Position numbers and translations under genes: made by a program. The notes beneath the pieces are model-generated. The model had not been told where the DNA came from, searched no databases, and was given only the letters and a program-made list of their open reading frames with translations. Of a DNA stretch of 64,000 nt, positions 13,893-26,449 are shown piece after piece. Numbering within the stretch: the first letter of the stretch is position 1; every line of letters starts with the position of its first letter. Source of the stretch: Todiramphus chloris collaris (taxonomy: Eukaryota > Chordata > Aves > Coraciiformes > Alcedinidae); assembly GCA_025345505.1 (NCBI GenBank), contig JANVCC010000120.1, forward strand, positions 8,003,961 to 8,067,960, written 5' to 3'.

Positions 13893-15458
13893 GGTAAGTA
13901 GAAGAGAAACACTCAATTTGTTGTCCTCATTCAGTTAAAGTCTACGCTGTAAACTCAACAATTCCCCACCTTTTGACAGCAAATATAAATATGGTTTGCT
14001 TGGAATTGGTCACAATACCGTGCTGCCCCAGCACCATTAGTAGTTAATCAATGTAAGAGGTAAGAATAGGTAGGTAAAGGAAGGAAGAGCTTAGGGCAAG
14101 TGGGAAGAACTGGTTATCACCAGCTAATGTACTGAGGTTGCAGTACATAAATGCATAAGAAGCAAGAACTATCTACTTGCATATTGACTTGCTAGGAGCA
14201 TACTTTAAGCTTGGTTACTCTGGGGCACAAGTCCTTTCCTATGGGATTCCAATTAAAACCAAACAAAAACATCCACACACACTGCTGAGTCAGGCTTCTT
14301 AAAACTAAGGATTCTGTAAAATGACACAATAGCCCCTGGACTCTCACAAACAAATATAAAACCCAGCTGATTTAAAAGCTTACACAAAGTTAGTAGTTTG
14401 GCCTTTAATTCGCTTTGTTACCTTTGTGTTATAAATATAGACCAAGTGTCAGTGTATAATAGATCACTTCCGTAACTATGCAGAAATGTCAGAAAGTTTG
14501 ATTCTATCAAACTCTTTAATTTACAGACAGAACAACTCAGAAGTAATTTTAACTTTGCTTTTTTTTAAAAAAAAAAACAACTTAAAAATGGTGCCAAGCT
14601 AAGCTGTAACTTGACTGCCTAACATATCAACCCTTAAAAGCCTTATCTTCCTCTTCAAGTGGTTGGGTGCATATCAAATACGAATTTCCTAAGCTCTAGC
14701 TTTAAAGAACCACATCAGCAGAGCTTTTAGCAACTCAATATAGCAAGAGAACAGTACCAGAAAGATGGAAGCTAACCAGACCTCTCTACGGACAAGCTTT
14801 CTATTATGACTGAATACATTTAGGTTTCTTCAGCTATCACAACACACAATCTACGCATAAGGATTAGCTGTTCACTTAAAAACAACACAATTTTATTAAA
14901 ATTAAAAAACAAATAGCACACTCAAAAGTTAAGCATTGTATCTACAGACCATAGTAAGTTATTATGAAGAGAAGCAAACAGGAAGCCTCTTCCAGTATTT
15001 TGTTCATTCTACATTTGATAGCCTCTTATCTAGCCAGGCAATCCAAAACATATAGCTATAGAAAACAGTGGAGAGATTCAAAATGAGAAAGGAAATGGGA
15101 ATAAAATTTGATGTAGATCTCCTCTACTTAGTATATAATATTTTATTAACAAAACAAGACCTCACCTTAGACCTTCATAAACCAGTGCAAAAGTAACATC
15201 CTCAAAGAAATATACACCATACTCTTGCTGCATGTGTTGGAATTTGTTGGAGCAGCAACTCTATTGTTTTCTGTGGTCTTACATGCTAGAAGGAATAAAG
15301 CGGGCAATTACGAATGGATCACAGAATTTATTCTATACATGAGGTAGGATAAGACTTACTTCCTGCTAAATGGAAATGACTTGGTATCTAATGTTCCACA
15401 ATGACAATTTTACACAGGGTTTTGCTAAAAATATTCTGGATATACTAATGTAACTTAA

Positions 15459-15550
15459 AAGAAAAAAAAAACAAACCACAAAACCAAAAAACAATGACAA
15501 AACAAACAAAAACAAAACAAAAGAAGGAAAAAAACCCCAAAACAACCACA
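15459..15550. repeat. A/C-only low-complexity tract
   Basis: AAAC/AACA units, ending in a C-rich segment (AAAACCCC-type). Confidence 0.8.
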
Positions 15551-16239
15551 CTACCATAAAAAGAAGTATTATACTCTTACGTCTTCCCAAATATTGAGGG
15601 CTAACAGTATTATATTAAGAAAGGAAGACTACAAAAGTTTAATGCTGTTTACACGTATTTTCATAGAACAAATAATCTACAGTTAGGAAAAGTGATGAAA
15701 TATACACGTTAAGCATGCCACATGTTTGTGCCTTACAGAATTAGAATAAATTCGGTTTGACTTCATTATTTAAGTACGATTTTATGTTACAAATCACAGT
15801 TACCAGTTTGCTGCACTTGTTATTAACATCTAGGAACTACAGATTATGATCTCTATTAAAAACCACCTCTATTTCTACTACAATATTGCAAACCTGAAGG
15901 GGTAATACCACATGACTTAGGTTAAATTAAAGTATTTCCAAAATTTTTTTCTGCATTTGGAAATAGTAAAAATGTAACGTTATACATTAATATTTGGAAT
16001 GCTTATGAAACAGAGGAAGCAATGCAAGATCTCATCTTTCCCAGCAGACAGAAAGCCAGATTCATTAGACACAACTATACCGGATGCTGGTGTACAGTAT
16101 TTCATTCAGCCAAAGATAGGTGAAGTCGTCTCGCTGTATGTGGATCTCTACACTACCACTGGGAAAAAAACCCTGCATTTAAGAAGATGGCTGGCCAGTA
16201 ATAAATTTAACCCCCCACCTGACATGATAAATGAAACAG

Positions 16240-16850
16240 AATAAATGTATACAGCTAGTGAAACTTCCAGGGAACAGGGGGAGACTTCAGCACTTTTGCT
16301 GACAGGGACTTTACTGTCAGTGGCCTGTCTCTCTCGGAGGCAGCTGTCAATCACAGACCATCTTTCTCTCCCAGAGGAGTTCATTGTGCCTGAAGACAGT
16401 TGTGGAATAACTGCTCCTAGGCGTCAGAGCAGCAGATGGAGTGTATCTGTCAATCATTGTCACTAATTATTAACTTCTGTCACTCAGAGCAAGGCAACAT
16501 ATCTCTGCCTGATCCTCTGTGATTTGATCTGCTACACCACCTCAGAGACAGACAGTTCAACCTTTCATTATGTGTCACATACACACCGCTCTGCTGGGTC
16601 AGCCCTCGTGACTCAGTGTTCCAGCAGAATTCTATTTTAGCCGCTGAACATTACACAGAGAAGCTGGCACGAAGGACACGCTCTGTGTTCAAATACAGCG
16701 GTCGCTCATTTTCCATAAACATTTTGAAGCTAGAGAAGCATGGAAACACCCGTCTCCCAAGTTTTAAACAAAGAGAAGGAAAAGAATCTATATATAAGCC
16801 ACATAAAGTTTTCATTATAAGCTGCCCCTTGTAATTTACTAAAATATTAA
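16240..16850. promoter_or_regulatory. Putative developmental enhancer with paired PBX-MEIS sites
   Basis: CTGTCAATCA occurs identically at 16344-16353 and 16447-16456, 103 bp apart. Its complement TGATTGACAG is the PBX-MEIS/PREP composite site. A TAATTAT homeodomain core (16464-16470) and further CTGTCA half-sites (16476, 16315) are close by. The block has more balanced base composition than its AT-rich surroundings and no repeat character. Enhancer activity and the target gene are inferred. Confidence 0.45.
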
Positions 16851-19800
16851 TTATCTCAAAAGACTTATTCTGGAATGAGAAGTAACTTCTTTTAGTGTCA
16901 ATTATTTACAACCATTAGTAAGGTTTAGGTGGGCAGACCAGACAACACAGATCACCCCTTTTCCATTGGCCAGAAAAATTACTAGAAATGATCATCAGTG
17001 CTTTCCGATTGATCTTATGCTTGTCTGCATTTTCTAGCTTGCAATCCTTGGAGCTTTTATTAAAATTCCGTGCAACAACAATGGCCGTGCTTGCTAAAGA
17101 AAAAGGATCAATAACTGAAACCCATCGTTGCAGAAAAAACACACTGTCTCTTTTTATATTTTCAAGTATACACTTGACATCCCTCTTGAAATTCTACTTA
17201 GTCAAACCCAATGCAGTATCCCAAGGTTGATCAAGAACATTTATTATACACAGTTTATGATTTAAAAGAAGTCATAATGCCTTCAATACTTAGGATTCTA
17301 TAAATCCAAAAAGCTCCAGTCAGTTTTTATGAAAACAGAAAATTTCACTGTTTTTCTTGAAGCATCCCTCTGTTGGGAAAAGTCTTATGCACAGGCTTAT
17401 TTAAACAAAAAACACTCCTATACAGGTTTAATTCCTTTTTCTCCATAGTTTTTAGCATTAGCAAAGTTGTTAATTCTGATTATATTTGTTCAGGCACTTT
17501 TTACATAACAATTTTTAACAAACTACTACTAATATACTCTAATATGTTGCATTTATATATGCAATTTGCATCAATTAATCAAAGCAATTGTTACACAAGT
17601 CATTCTGGTGTTCCCGTTTGAAAGGAGTAACAAAGACTTACAGACAGAATCTCACCATTACAAGAGACTTCCAGTACTCAGTAATATTTGTTTATGAAGA
17701 CACTCTGAGAACTAACTTCATCATCATGTATAAGGATCAATGTGGAAAGAAAATGACAAATATTCTACAGACTTTTGAAGACTGGTCTGAAAAGAAAAAG
17801 AAAACAGAGCTAAACATCTACAAATCAGACAGCAGGTGAAAAAATCCCAACACCCCACATCATCACTTTTTAACAGCAGGTTATTCAGTTCAAGCAGTGG
17901 ACTGTCCACATTCACTTGCTATTATCAAACATTTTCCTCTCCAGACAACCCCATTCATCTGAATAAAGTGTTTTTAGCAAAGTTAATAGGTTCAAGAAGG
18001 CACTAATGGTTGAAATACAGTATTAGCCTGTCTCATTTCCATTTTTCTCAGTCTTTAAGTTCTATTAAAAATTATTAAATTTCAAGTTTTAAATTTTAAA
18101 GTAGTTTAGAATTGGTAAGATTTTCTCATCTTAAATTCTATTAACTCCTTCATCCAGTACCACTTAGCCTGACTACGAGATCTCAATAGCTGTCTACGTC
18201 ACTTTATCTCCTTTGCTTCAATTCCAAAAAACCCAAAAGTATCTGATAAAGTTCAAATCTTAAAGCCTCATGGCTAGACCTGAAAATTCTTATGAGTGCA
18301 TTCATAACTTTAAACAGTAGATCCTTCATTATCTCCCCCTTTTAATACTAACTGAATTTTCCATACCTGAGGATACAGATCCCAAACAGCCCCGGGTTCG
18401 GTAATTCTCTCTCCTGAACAACAATGAAATAAACCCTTACAACCCAACAAAGAACAACAAAAAAAGACATTTATTTAGGTATTTGTTTTTAAAAGCTCAG
18501 GGCAACTTTGATGTGTCTTTACCCACTCCTCTATTAGAATCCTTCTGAAGCACAAATCAAATCACAAATTGATAAACAAAAGAAAAATATAGCCGAAAAG
18601 GGGAAGCACTATTGGAAATTGCATACTAAACTGATATTCCAAATCTTGGAAATCTTCATGTATGTCCTCACACATGCCCATTTCAAAGAAGACACATTTC
18701 AGTGTCTCTGATCATAAGGACTTTTGTTAATGTACAGTTCTCACTGTAAAACAAGAACAAAGAGAGACCATGAGACTATTTTTATTTCCTCTGGTTTAGA
18801 CCCTGACCATCTGCTGTCATTAAGCTCAAAGTATACTTAATATCCTTTCATAACCTTTGACAAGAAGAATCACTAACAGTATTTTAGTTGAAGAAACTTT
18901 TATAAAATATTACAATCAAATCAATTGCATTAACACATTTGAACCTCTAAGTTCAACACAGTGGAAAACACAATACTTCTTTATTATATCAGCTGTCTGG
19001 TCATATATAAATCATCTATAACTAAAAGGAAAAGTATTGAGAGCACTATTTATCCAGAGTTAGCAAAAGGAATTATCCAACATCTGAAAATGAAAAACCA
19101 CTAATAAGCATTACAGCGTATTGAAAAGTTTAAACAATATGATTAAGGAAACTTTTGCAATAATAAGGAGTATATGTGATTCTATTTTACCTTGCTAACA
19201 AAATTCCTCTGGGATTTCTTATTCTGTTATACAATAACTAAACTGGAATATTATGTTAAACAAGTCTCACATAGTACCTGTATTCAGAATATATTTAAAG
19301 AGATAATGTTCTTTCAGTGTATTGCACTTCACTAAAGCATTCATATTTTCACTGAAATTATTTGCCCAAAGCAATAAACAGAACAGAAAGAAAATCAAAA
19401 AGCTCTAACCAATGCCTCGCCCATTTATAGGCTTAGAGATGCACTGTAAAGACATTGAAACCATCCTTTATAAAAGTTCAGTTTTAAGAAATGAAACAAG
19501 GAATTTCTTTAGAAAGACTGAGTAGAAAACTCAGTAGAAAAGAATACAGTGAAAAGATGTACCATATCTCCTGCTGTAAGAAGCCAGTAACAAAGAAAAG
19601 CATGCACTGTAATCCTTCAGGAAACAAACAAGACTGAAAAGGAAAACTCAGCACAGATAATTATGTTGCCTAAACTGTTCACACAGCAATTAGAGAATTA
19701 AACTCAAAACAAACAAACAAACAAGAACAAAATGAAAAAAAATGCATGTGTAGATACGAAAGAGCAAAATTTGTCATGTCACTTGCTGTGTTCAGCAAAA

Positions 19801-20308
19801 TAACAATAAATATAAATACTGTATTCCCAAGTTATACACCATCACACAGTTTCTTTAAATTTGCACTAACCCTAAGTTGTACACTGTATTTATGTTCCTT
19901 ATTTCATTTTATTTAGGGCAATATTATCAAGTATTCAGTAATGAACAAAATGTTCCAATAACTGCTTTTACTTGGTGCTGCTAACATGCCACTTGCACCA
20001 TACTAACCAGCAGCTTCGCTACATGTAAAGCAGAGACAAATTACTCAATGTATTCAAAGCTGAAATCCTTAAATTTCAAGTTTTCAATAAATTTCTTCAG
20101 TATGTCTATTGCACTCTGCAAATTGACGGCAAGTATTCCGGCCATACAGCTTGAAAATTACTATTTATCAGTCAGTAAGCCCAGGTACACAATGTGATAA
20201 ACTGTGAATTGTTTGTTCATCAAACTTTGTACCAATTGCTTAAGCTGGTTTGCTCTAATAAAAGCACCAAGTCAGGTATGGAAAGGAACCAAATGTATTC
20301 TGCTATAC
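16851..20308. other. Non-coding DNA, no gene seen
   Basis: AT-rich with no repeat family or coding signal that I recognise. A short CAAA-type run lies near 19710-19730. Confidence 0.5.
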
Positions 20309-20982
20309 TGGGGACTCGGCCCTCCAGGACATCATCCCTGCTCCCACCGGATACAGGCCTGGCCGAGGCCTGAGTTGTAAATGTCATCATAAATCCTAGC
20401 CTAGTAGCCTTGTAAACTGTAGCTTGTTTTACATAGTTGTAAGTTGTGCTTTGTCTCCCATAGCCTTGAAAGTTATCAAGGTTCTCCTAAATCCTGTAGC
20501 CTGTCTTGTGTAGTTGTGGTCTTTGTAGATAAGGGAACTAACTCCCAGACAGGAGATAGGAGAGCCTACCTGCAGATAAGCCAGATCACACCAACCCTCT
20601 GGTTCCTGACTCATCATTTTGAGACAAAAGGTGAAAAGCACACTGCGAGGAAGACTGGGGGCCTTCCTCCTGAAGACCCCAGCCCACGACCACCAGACAC
20701 CAATGCGCAAGTGCCAAAGGGAGGAGACCCCTGATAATGAGTTCCTGGACCTGATTATAATAATCCAACCCCATACAATGAATATGTAGTTAATGCTGTT
20801 GGATATGCATGATTTAGTGTGATAAATGCCTGCTTACTTGACATCTTTTGCGCACCGTTGGCAGAGCTGCGTCTCCCCGGTCGCCCAGCGCTGTTTTGCT
20901 TGCTATCGCTTGCTTAATAAATTCTTAAATTTTGTATTGGCTGTGACTCACATAAATTCGTGAATCTAACTTATAACACACA
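20309..20982 (+). mobile_element. Solo LTR of a second, unrelated ERV family
   Basis: About 670 bp with composition unlike its flanks. It begins TGGGGACTCGG and ends AACACACA. AATAAA lies at 20916-20921 near the 3' end and is followed by GGCTGTGACTCACATAAA, typical of an avian LTR end. ATAC occurs immediately before and immediately after (20305-20308, 20983-20986), a possible 4-bp target duplication. No coding capacity. The right end is better supported than the left. Confidence 0.65.
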
Positions 20983-23900
20983 ATACTCGTGTGTCAAGCA
21001 TAATGACTCAATACTTTACAATTTCAAACCATGATGAAACTTAAAAGAAAACAAAACACACACCAACATAATCTTTTCCAACCTCCAAAACATTATAATT
21101 AATACCTAATACTATCTTAAATGCTTAAAGTTCAGACTTGTATGCACCTGAATTAGCACATACAGTCCATTTGCTTCCATAGAGTTATAAGGCAACAATG
21201 CGAATCTACAAAAATGCATCCAAATCTAGGTATTAATTTTGTGCAAATTCTAAATTATATTTACACACAGACACAAGGAGGCCTAATGCATAGTTCTGTA
21301 TAATCGCCGTTTATGTCAAGTAGATTGACACAGGAACGTATAAGGGTGTAAGTTTATCCTACATGTCAAACTCATTTCAGATAGATGAGGCAACCCAAAA
21401 TCTCAGACACTCCCCCTCCTCTGGTTTAATCACATCTTGACCTCCAGTGCTTTTCTTCAAAACATTCCTAGATTTAATACATTTCAAATATAATCAACAC
21501 AGGAAATGAGATGACACAAGCATGTGTCATGACCACTTGGTTTAGAAAACAATTTTCTGGTTCTTGATAGCTCACGTTTACAAGCAAGACAGTCAAAAAT
21601 ACCAAGAAACCTTAATTCTTGTTCCTAACATCACTGTGAGCACAAATAAGTTTTATTGTTTTGGTCATGTACACAGGCATAAAGAACCACAAATTTTCCT
21701 CTTAGATCTTCAAAAAAAAAAAAAAGGAACTCTAAAATTCAAAGGAACATTCATTCAGCAATAAATTTACAAGTGAGACCTACAAGCCTAATTCACAAAT
21801 GCTCATTTACCAGTTAGCTGTGAAGCATACCTGAATTCCCTGTGTATCTAAGTTACCACTGGGCAAATTCATACGGCACGGCACTTGAATTCCTGCCTAT
21901 CAATACTGGGTATAAGAGAACCATATGGCATTCTGTATGAAACCAGACAAACCTGCCTTGATTGTTTAATGAAGTCAGGCATCTGAATCCTTAACAAAGC
22001 AGAATCTTAAGTCCATCACCTTCTTTGGCATTTTCTATTTGCTGGTTAAAGGAACTTGGTAAGCAGACTGTTCTGGATACCAATTTTAGCCACTGGGTAT
22101 TTTCTCTGTATGGTAAAATAAAAATGCAATGCTTGAGACTGGATTTGCCCGTTCAAAATAGAAACATGTGAGGCAACTGATTCTAGCATCATCACTGGAA
22201 AGAAGACAGCATATTATATTGTACCACAAGACTGAAGAGATAGGAACTACAATGATGAAATAACAGCCTACTGTGTAAGATAGCTTTTTTTAGCTCTCTC
22301 ACTCTTTGGTCTTGCCTTCCCTGTAGGCCTCTCATGATTCCATTCAGCATCAAATTTTGCTCTCTGAACAGTTATAGATACTGATATATAGCTAAGAACC
22401 CACCACAGAGTTAAAAACTATTAATAAACTTGAATGTTATTCAAACATAAACAGGATTTTGGGTATTAAAATAAAGAAACAGCAATGTTATGAGGTGAGC
22501 AAGGATTAATACCTTCACCATTATAAATGAGGAATTGTGTCGATATTACATTACACAAAGATGCTGAACCAATCAGAAACAGAAAATAAGCACAAAGCAG
22601 AAAATTTTTACAGTTCGGCTGATATTATAATTCCCATGCTGTCACTAAAATGATGGAGAGAAGCACCAGAAGAATATTCATTCTAGTAATGCCTTTCCTA
22701 GGCTAACAGGAAAATATTATTCTAATGTTGAAAATGAACATCCTGTCCTGTCCAAATTGAAGAAATATTCTACAAAAAAATGTCAGAGTTGCAGCACTTC
22801 CAGAAGTATATTTTCTTATTCTGCAGAGAAGTGAGGCTAACAATAATGATAATATTTTATTATTATCGTAACAACAACAACAACATTTCATACCGAATAA
22901 GCTGGGATGCTTTGTGCCCTCACAGAAATGTACAAAACCCAATAGTCTTAATGTTTGATTCTGAATACGTCTGTCAGGAAACAAGCGCAAGCCTTCAGCA
23001 GCCGCGGCTGCCTGATTAGTCTCACAGTCACTCCAACGAGCTATCAGCTTCTCAGCGTGAAGTTCTCCTGCATCACTGCTCCAAGCCTTTAGGCAAAGGA
23101 TTCTAATAATGAGTCACAGTGCCGTGACTGAGGCCACACTTCTGCTCCGGTGAGCTGCTTGCTGAGAAGGCCCGCATGCTCCCTCATTATCATTTTACAG
23201 CCTTTTCTTTTTTTTTTTTTTTTCCTCCTTGAATCGCTCTTTTGTATCCCTTTTCCGTCCTCCAAATGCTTGGTGCATTTCAGTGAGAGTACTTAGTGCT
23301 ACCACCAGGACAGAAGCCATATGCTCATGTTTAATAACCTTCTGGTGTGAGGTAGTCATAAAACTTAAGATAAGGCAGAGTATCATGCAGAACAGTAAGA
23401 TAGTCTTCTATCACACCCTTAAAAATAGACATCCTCCTTCCAACCAACAGAGGTTACAAAGGTAAAATATTTTATACATTTATCTCTCATTAATGGTATT
23501 ATCCAGAATTAAAAATAATCAAAAAATGTGAGTCATTTGGCTTCATCTTAGCAGCTTGGATAGAAAACAAAAAAAATAAAAATACCTTATGCACTGCTGG
23601 GAAAGCCAATTCCTTTAGAATCTGATGAACATTACTTAAGCCAAAACGTAGCTCTGTCAGTTACGTCTTCCAAACACACAGGGCTGTACTACCTTGCCAT
23701 TTACTAATCATCTGGCAACATCCAAATCAACAAATGTACCAGACAAACTTGCTACCGGACTTAACATTTTTCATACTACTGTGCCACTCCAGTAAAATGT
23801 TCCCGTTTTGGGACATACTGAAGTTATATGCAGTGTCATGTGGTGTTGCCACTCCTCGTTCATTCTTCATGTAGGTAGAAACCTTTTGCTAATGTTCTTT

Positions 23901-26319
23901 ACATAAAACCTAGGTCTACTTGAGTGCTAGCAAACTTGATCATTGCTTTTCTATAGAGGAAGCATGACAGTAACAAATGAAAGATTTAGAATATGCACAT
24001 ACAGTTATGCTCAGCTGAATCCCCAAAAGATACAGAGAAAAGTGTGATTTCAGATAGAAAATCAATAGAATGACTATGCTCTCTTCTGAAGAACACTATA
24101 CGTTTAAAACTAATCAGAGAGAAGCTACAAACAGTCATTTACAGAGCTATGTACTTATAAGTATCATCCCTTATTATTACAGTATCAGATACTAAAAAGA
24201 AATCCAGTGAGTAAAAAATGGGAACATGAATGAAATTGCAGTAACCAGTTCCCATTTTATGATGTAAGCTCTGTATGGGATTAGAATAACCTGAAAACCA
24301 AACTGATCAACTGACTGCAAAGACCCACAAGGCAGATATTTTTATAACAAATAGTTCAAATGACCATGCATTTCTGAAAATCAAAACAAATGCAAGTTTT
24401 GAAGCTTTTAAAGAATGTTACAAAGGCATCTACTTGGTTGGAAATGTATTTTATCCTCATCCTGCTACTTGAGAAGCCATGTGACCTAATGGCACTGGAT
24501 TTTCTCTATATCTAATTTTTTGTCCCTAAGAGTTCTGTGGTACAATTTCACGTAAAATTACAGTTAACTTATTCACTAATAGATTCATGTATTCTTTAAG
24601 TCTGATGTGCTGCAAGCCATTACAGGCTAAGCTAAGTTGACAGACTCTATTAAAGCACAGTGCTGTCATGGAAATTGTGATCTTAACACAATCGCATGTG
24701 ACGGATACCAATTACTTTGCTCTTTTTCATAAAAAGTCTGCATGACATAGAAGTTATTATGAATGACTGATAAGATCACAGAGTGCTTTGCATCATCACT
24801 TTCAAACATGATTCAACCTTAATCACGGAGTAGGCATAAATGCTTCTCTATCATATTATGACCTGTTGTGTACAGGAGAGACAGATTAAGCTAGTCTCCA
24901 CCTAACCAAAGTTACTGTCAGACTGTGGTAATTGTCACTTAAGGAAACTGGCATCTTTCTTCGTGACAGCAGAAGGATGCTTAACATCTCCTGTTTAGAA
25001 GCATTAACTTATTAGTCAAGACAGTCTCTTCCAGAAAGCAATTATTTTAATCAATGCTAAATCATACGTTATCATCCCTTAACAATTGTCTTTAAAAGCA
25101 ATTAACTAGACAGTTGTTTCTAAACACCCTAAGATCGATGCTGCAGTCAAAAGAAGGGCACTGCTTGTTCAGTGTGCCACTTACTGAGAAAACTCAATTT
25201 TCAGCAGTTCAGAAGTAGGAAAAAAATATAGATGTAAAGACATGCAGAAACAAAGGAAACACTGTAAAAACTAAACGCCTTCACTGCAATTCAGAAAACC
25301 ACAGAACAGATCCGTTTGCCCCTCAGTACTTAAACACAGCAAGTACCACGGTCATGTTCTAGCTTGATTTACTTGTGAATAAAGATAAATTCTAAATGAA
25401 TAGCAAATATTGGACTCGCTGCTTCATGTGTTAAACAGCTGTATCCAACAAAATAAATGAAGAACTTCAAGAAACAAAAATTGTATAGCTTTATTACCAA
25501 CAATGAACTGAAAACCTCAAGAAGCTTTCACTCCACACCGCTGAGTGTGTGGGTGATTCCTGAAGATTTGGTTTTATTAAATTGTTGTTTGGCAATTATT
25601 GTATGATTTACAAGAAGCTATAAAGCCCAAAACATGGTTAAATATTCAACTTATAACTAATGACTTGTATAATCAAAAAATGCATTGGAATATGAAAGCG
25701 TAAGCTCAGTCATCCTACATGTCCCACAAAATTAGATTCGGGAGTCACTATTTAGAATCTTGGCCATAAGCTACACATGTAATGAAAAGAGCACCCTAGC
25801 ACATACTTCAAAATGCATATTGGAAAAAACAAATCACAATTCTAACAAATCACATAAATTATTACATAAATTACAATTATCCAACAAATCAATGAGTATG
25901 GCATGACAGTCAACTATACATACCGTCCTCCTCTAAATGCATATAAACCAAATGCTGACTTCCCACGCAGAGTCATTCATGAGCGTTCATTTGTGTCCAG
26001 AAAGTACTTCCTATAGTTTAAAAACAATTAAACAAGCCAAAACGGACATATGATCAGTGTTTAATTTGGGGGGTTTCAGGAGTTTCTTCTGGTGGTTTGG
26101 TTTTCTGGGGGTAATTTGGTTTTGTTTTCTTTCATTTTAGAAACAACACTTATAAAATGAACAGATTTTTTCACTGCTGTCTTTCTTTCACGTAAAGTGG
26201 ATTAAATGTTTATTTTTCTTAAAAATTAATTCACAATAGTCTACAAAAATGTCTTCTGATACTTAGTTCATCTAAATAGAAATCTGCAAGATGAAGCCAG
26301 AAGTCTCTTCATGGGGGAA

Positions 26320-26449
26320 CAAAAAACCCTAACTAACCAAACAAACAAGCAAAACAAAACAACACACACACACAAAACCCACAACCAACCAAAAAAAACC
26401 AACAAAAAAACAAACCACAATCACCAACAACCCACAAAACAGAAACCCG
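26320..26449. repeat. A/C-only low-complexity tract
   Basis: About 130 bases composed almost wholly of A and C in irregular AAC/AAAC/ACC units, with a CA run inside. It is the longest of the A/C tracts in the window. Confidence 0.85.

Larger units (their letters stand above)
11063..16239. other. Non-coding DNA, no gene seen
   Basis: Only low-complexity sequence stands out: a GA run near 11545-11556 and A/C-rich tracts at 13416-13468, 13792-13892 and 15459-15550. Confidence 0.5.
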
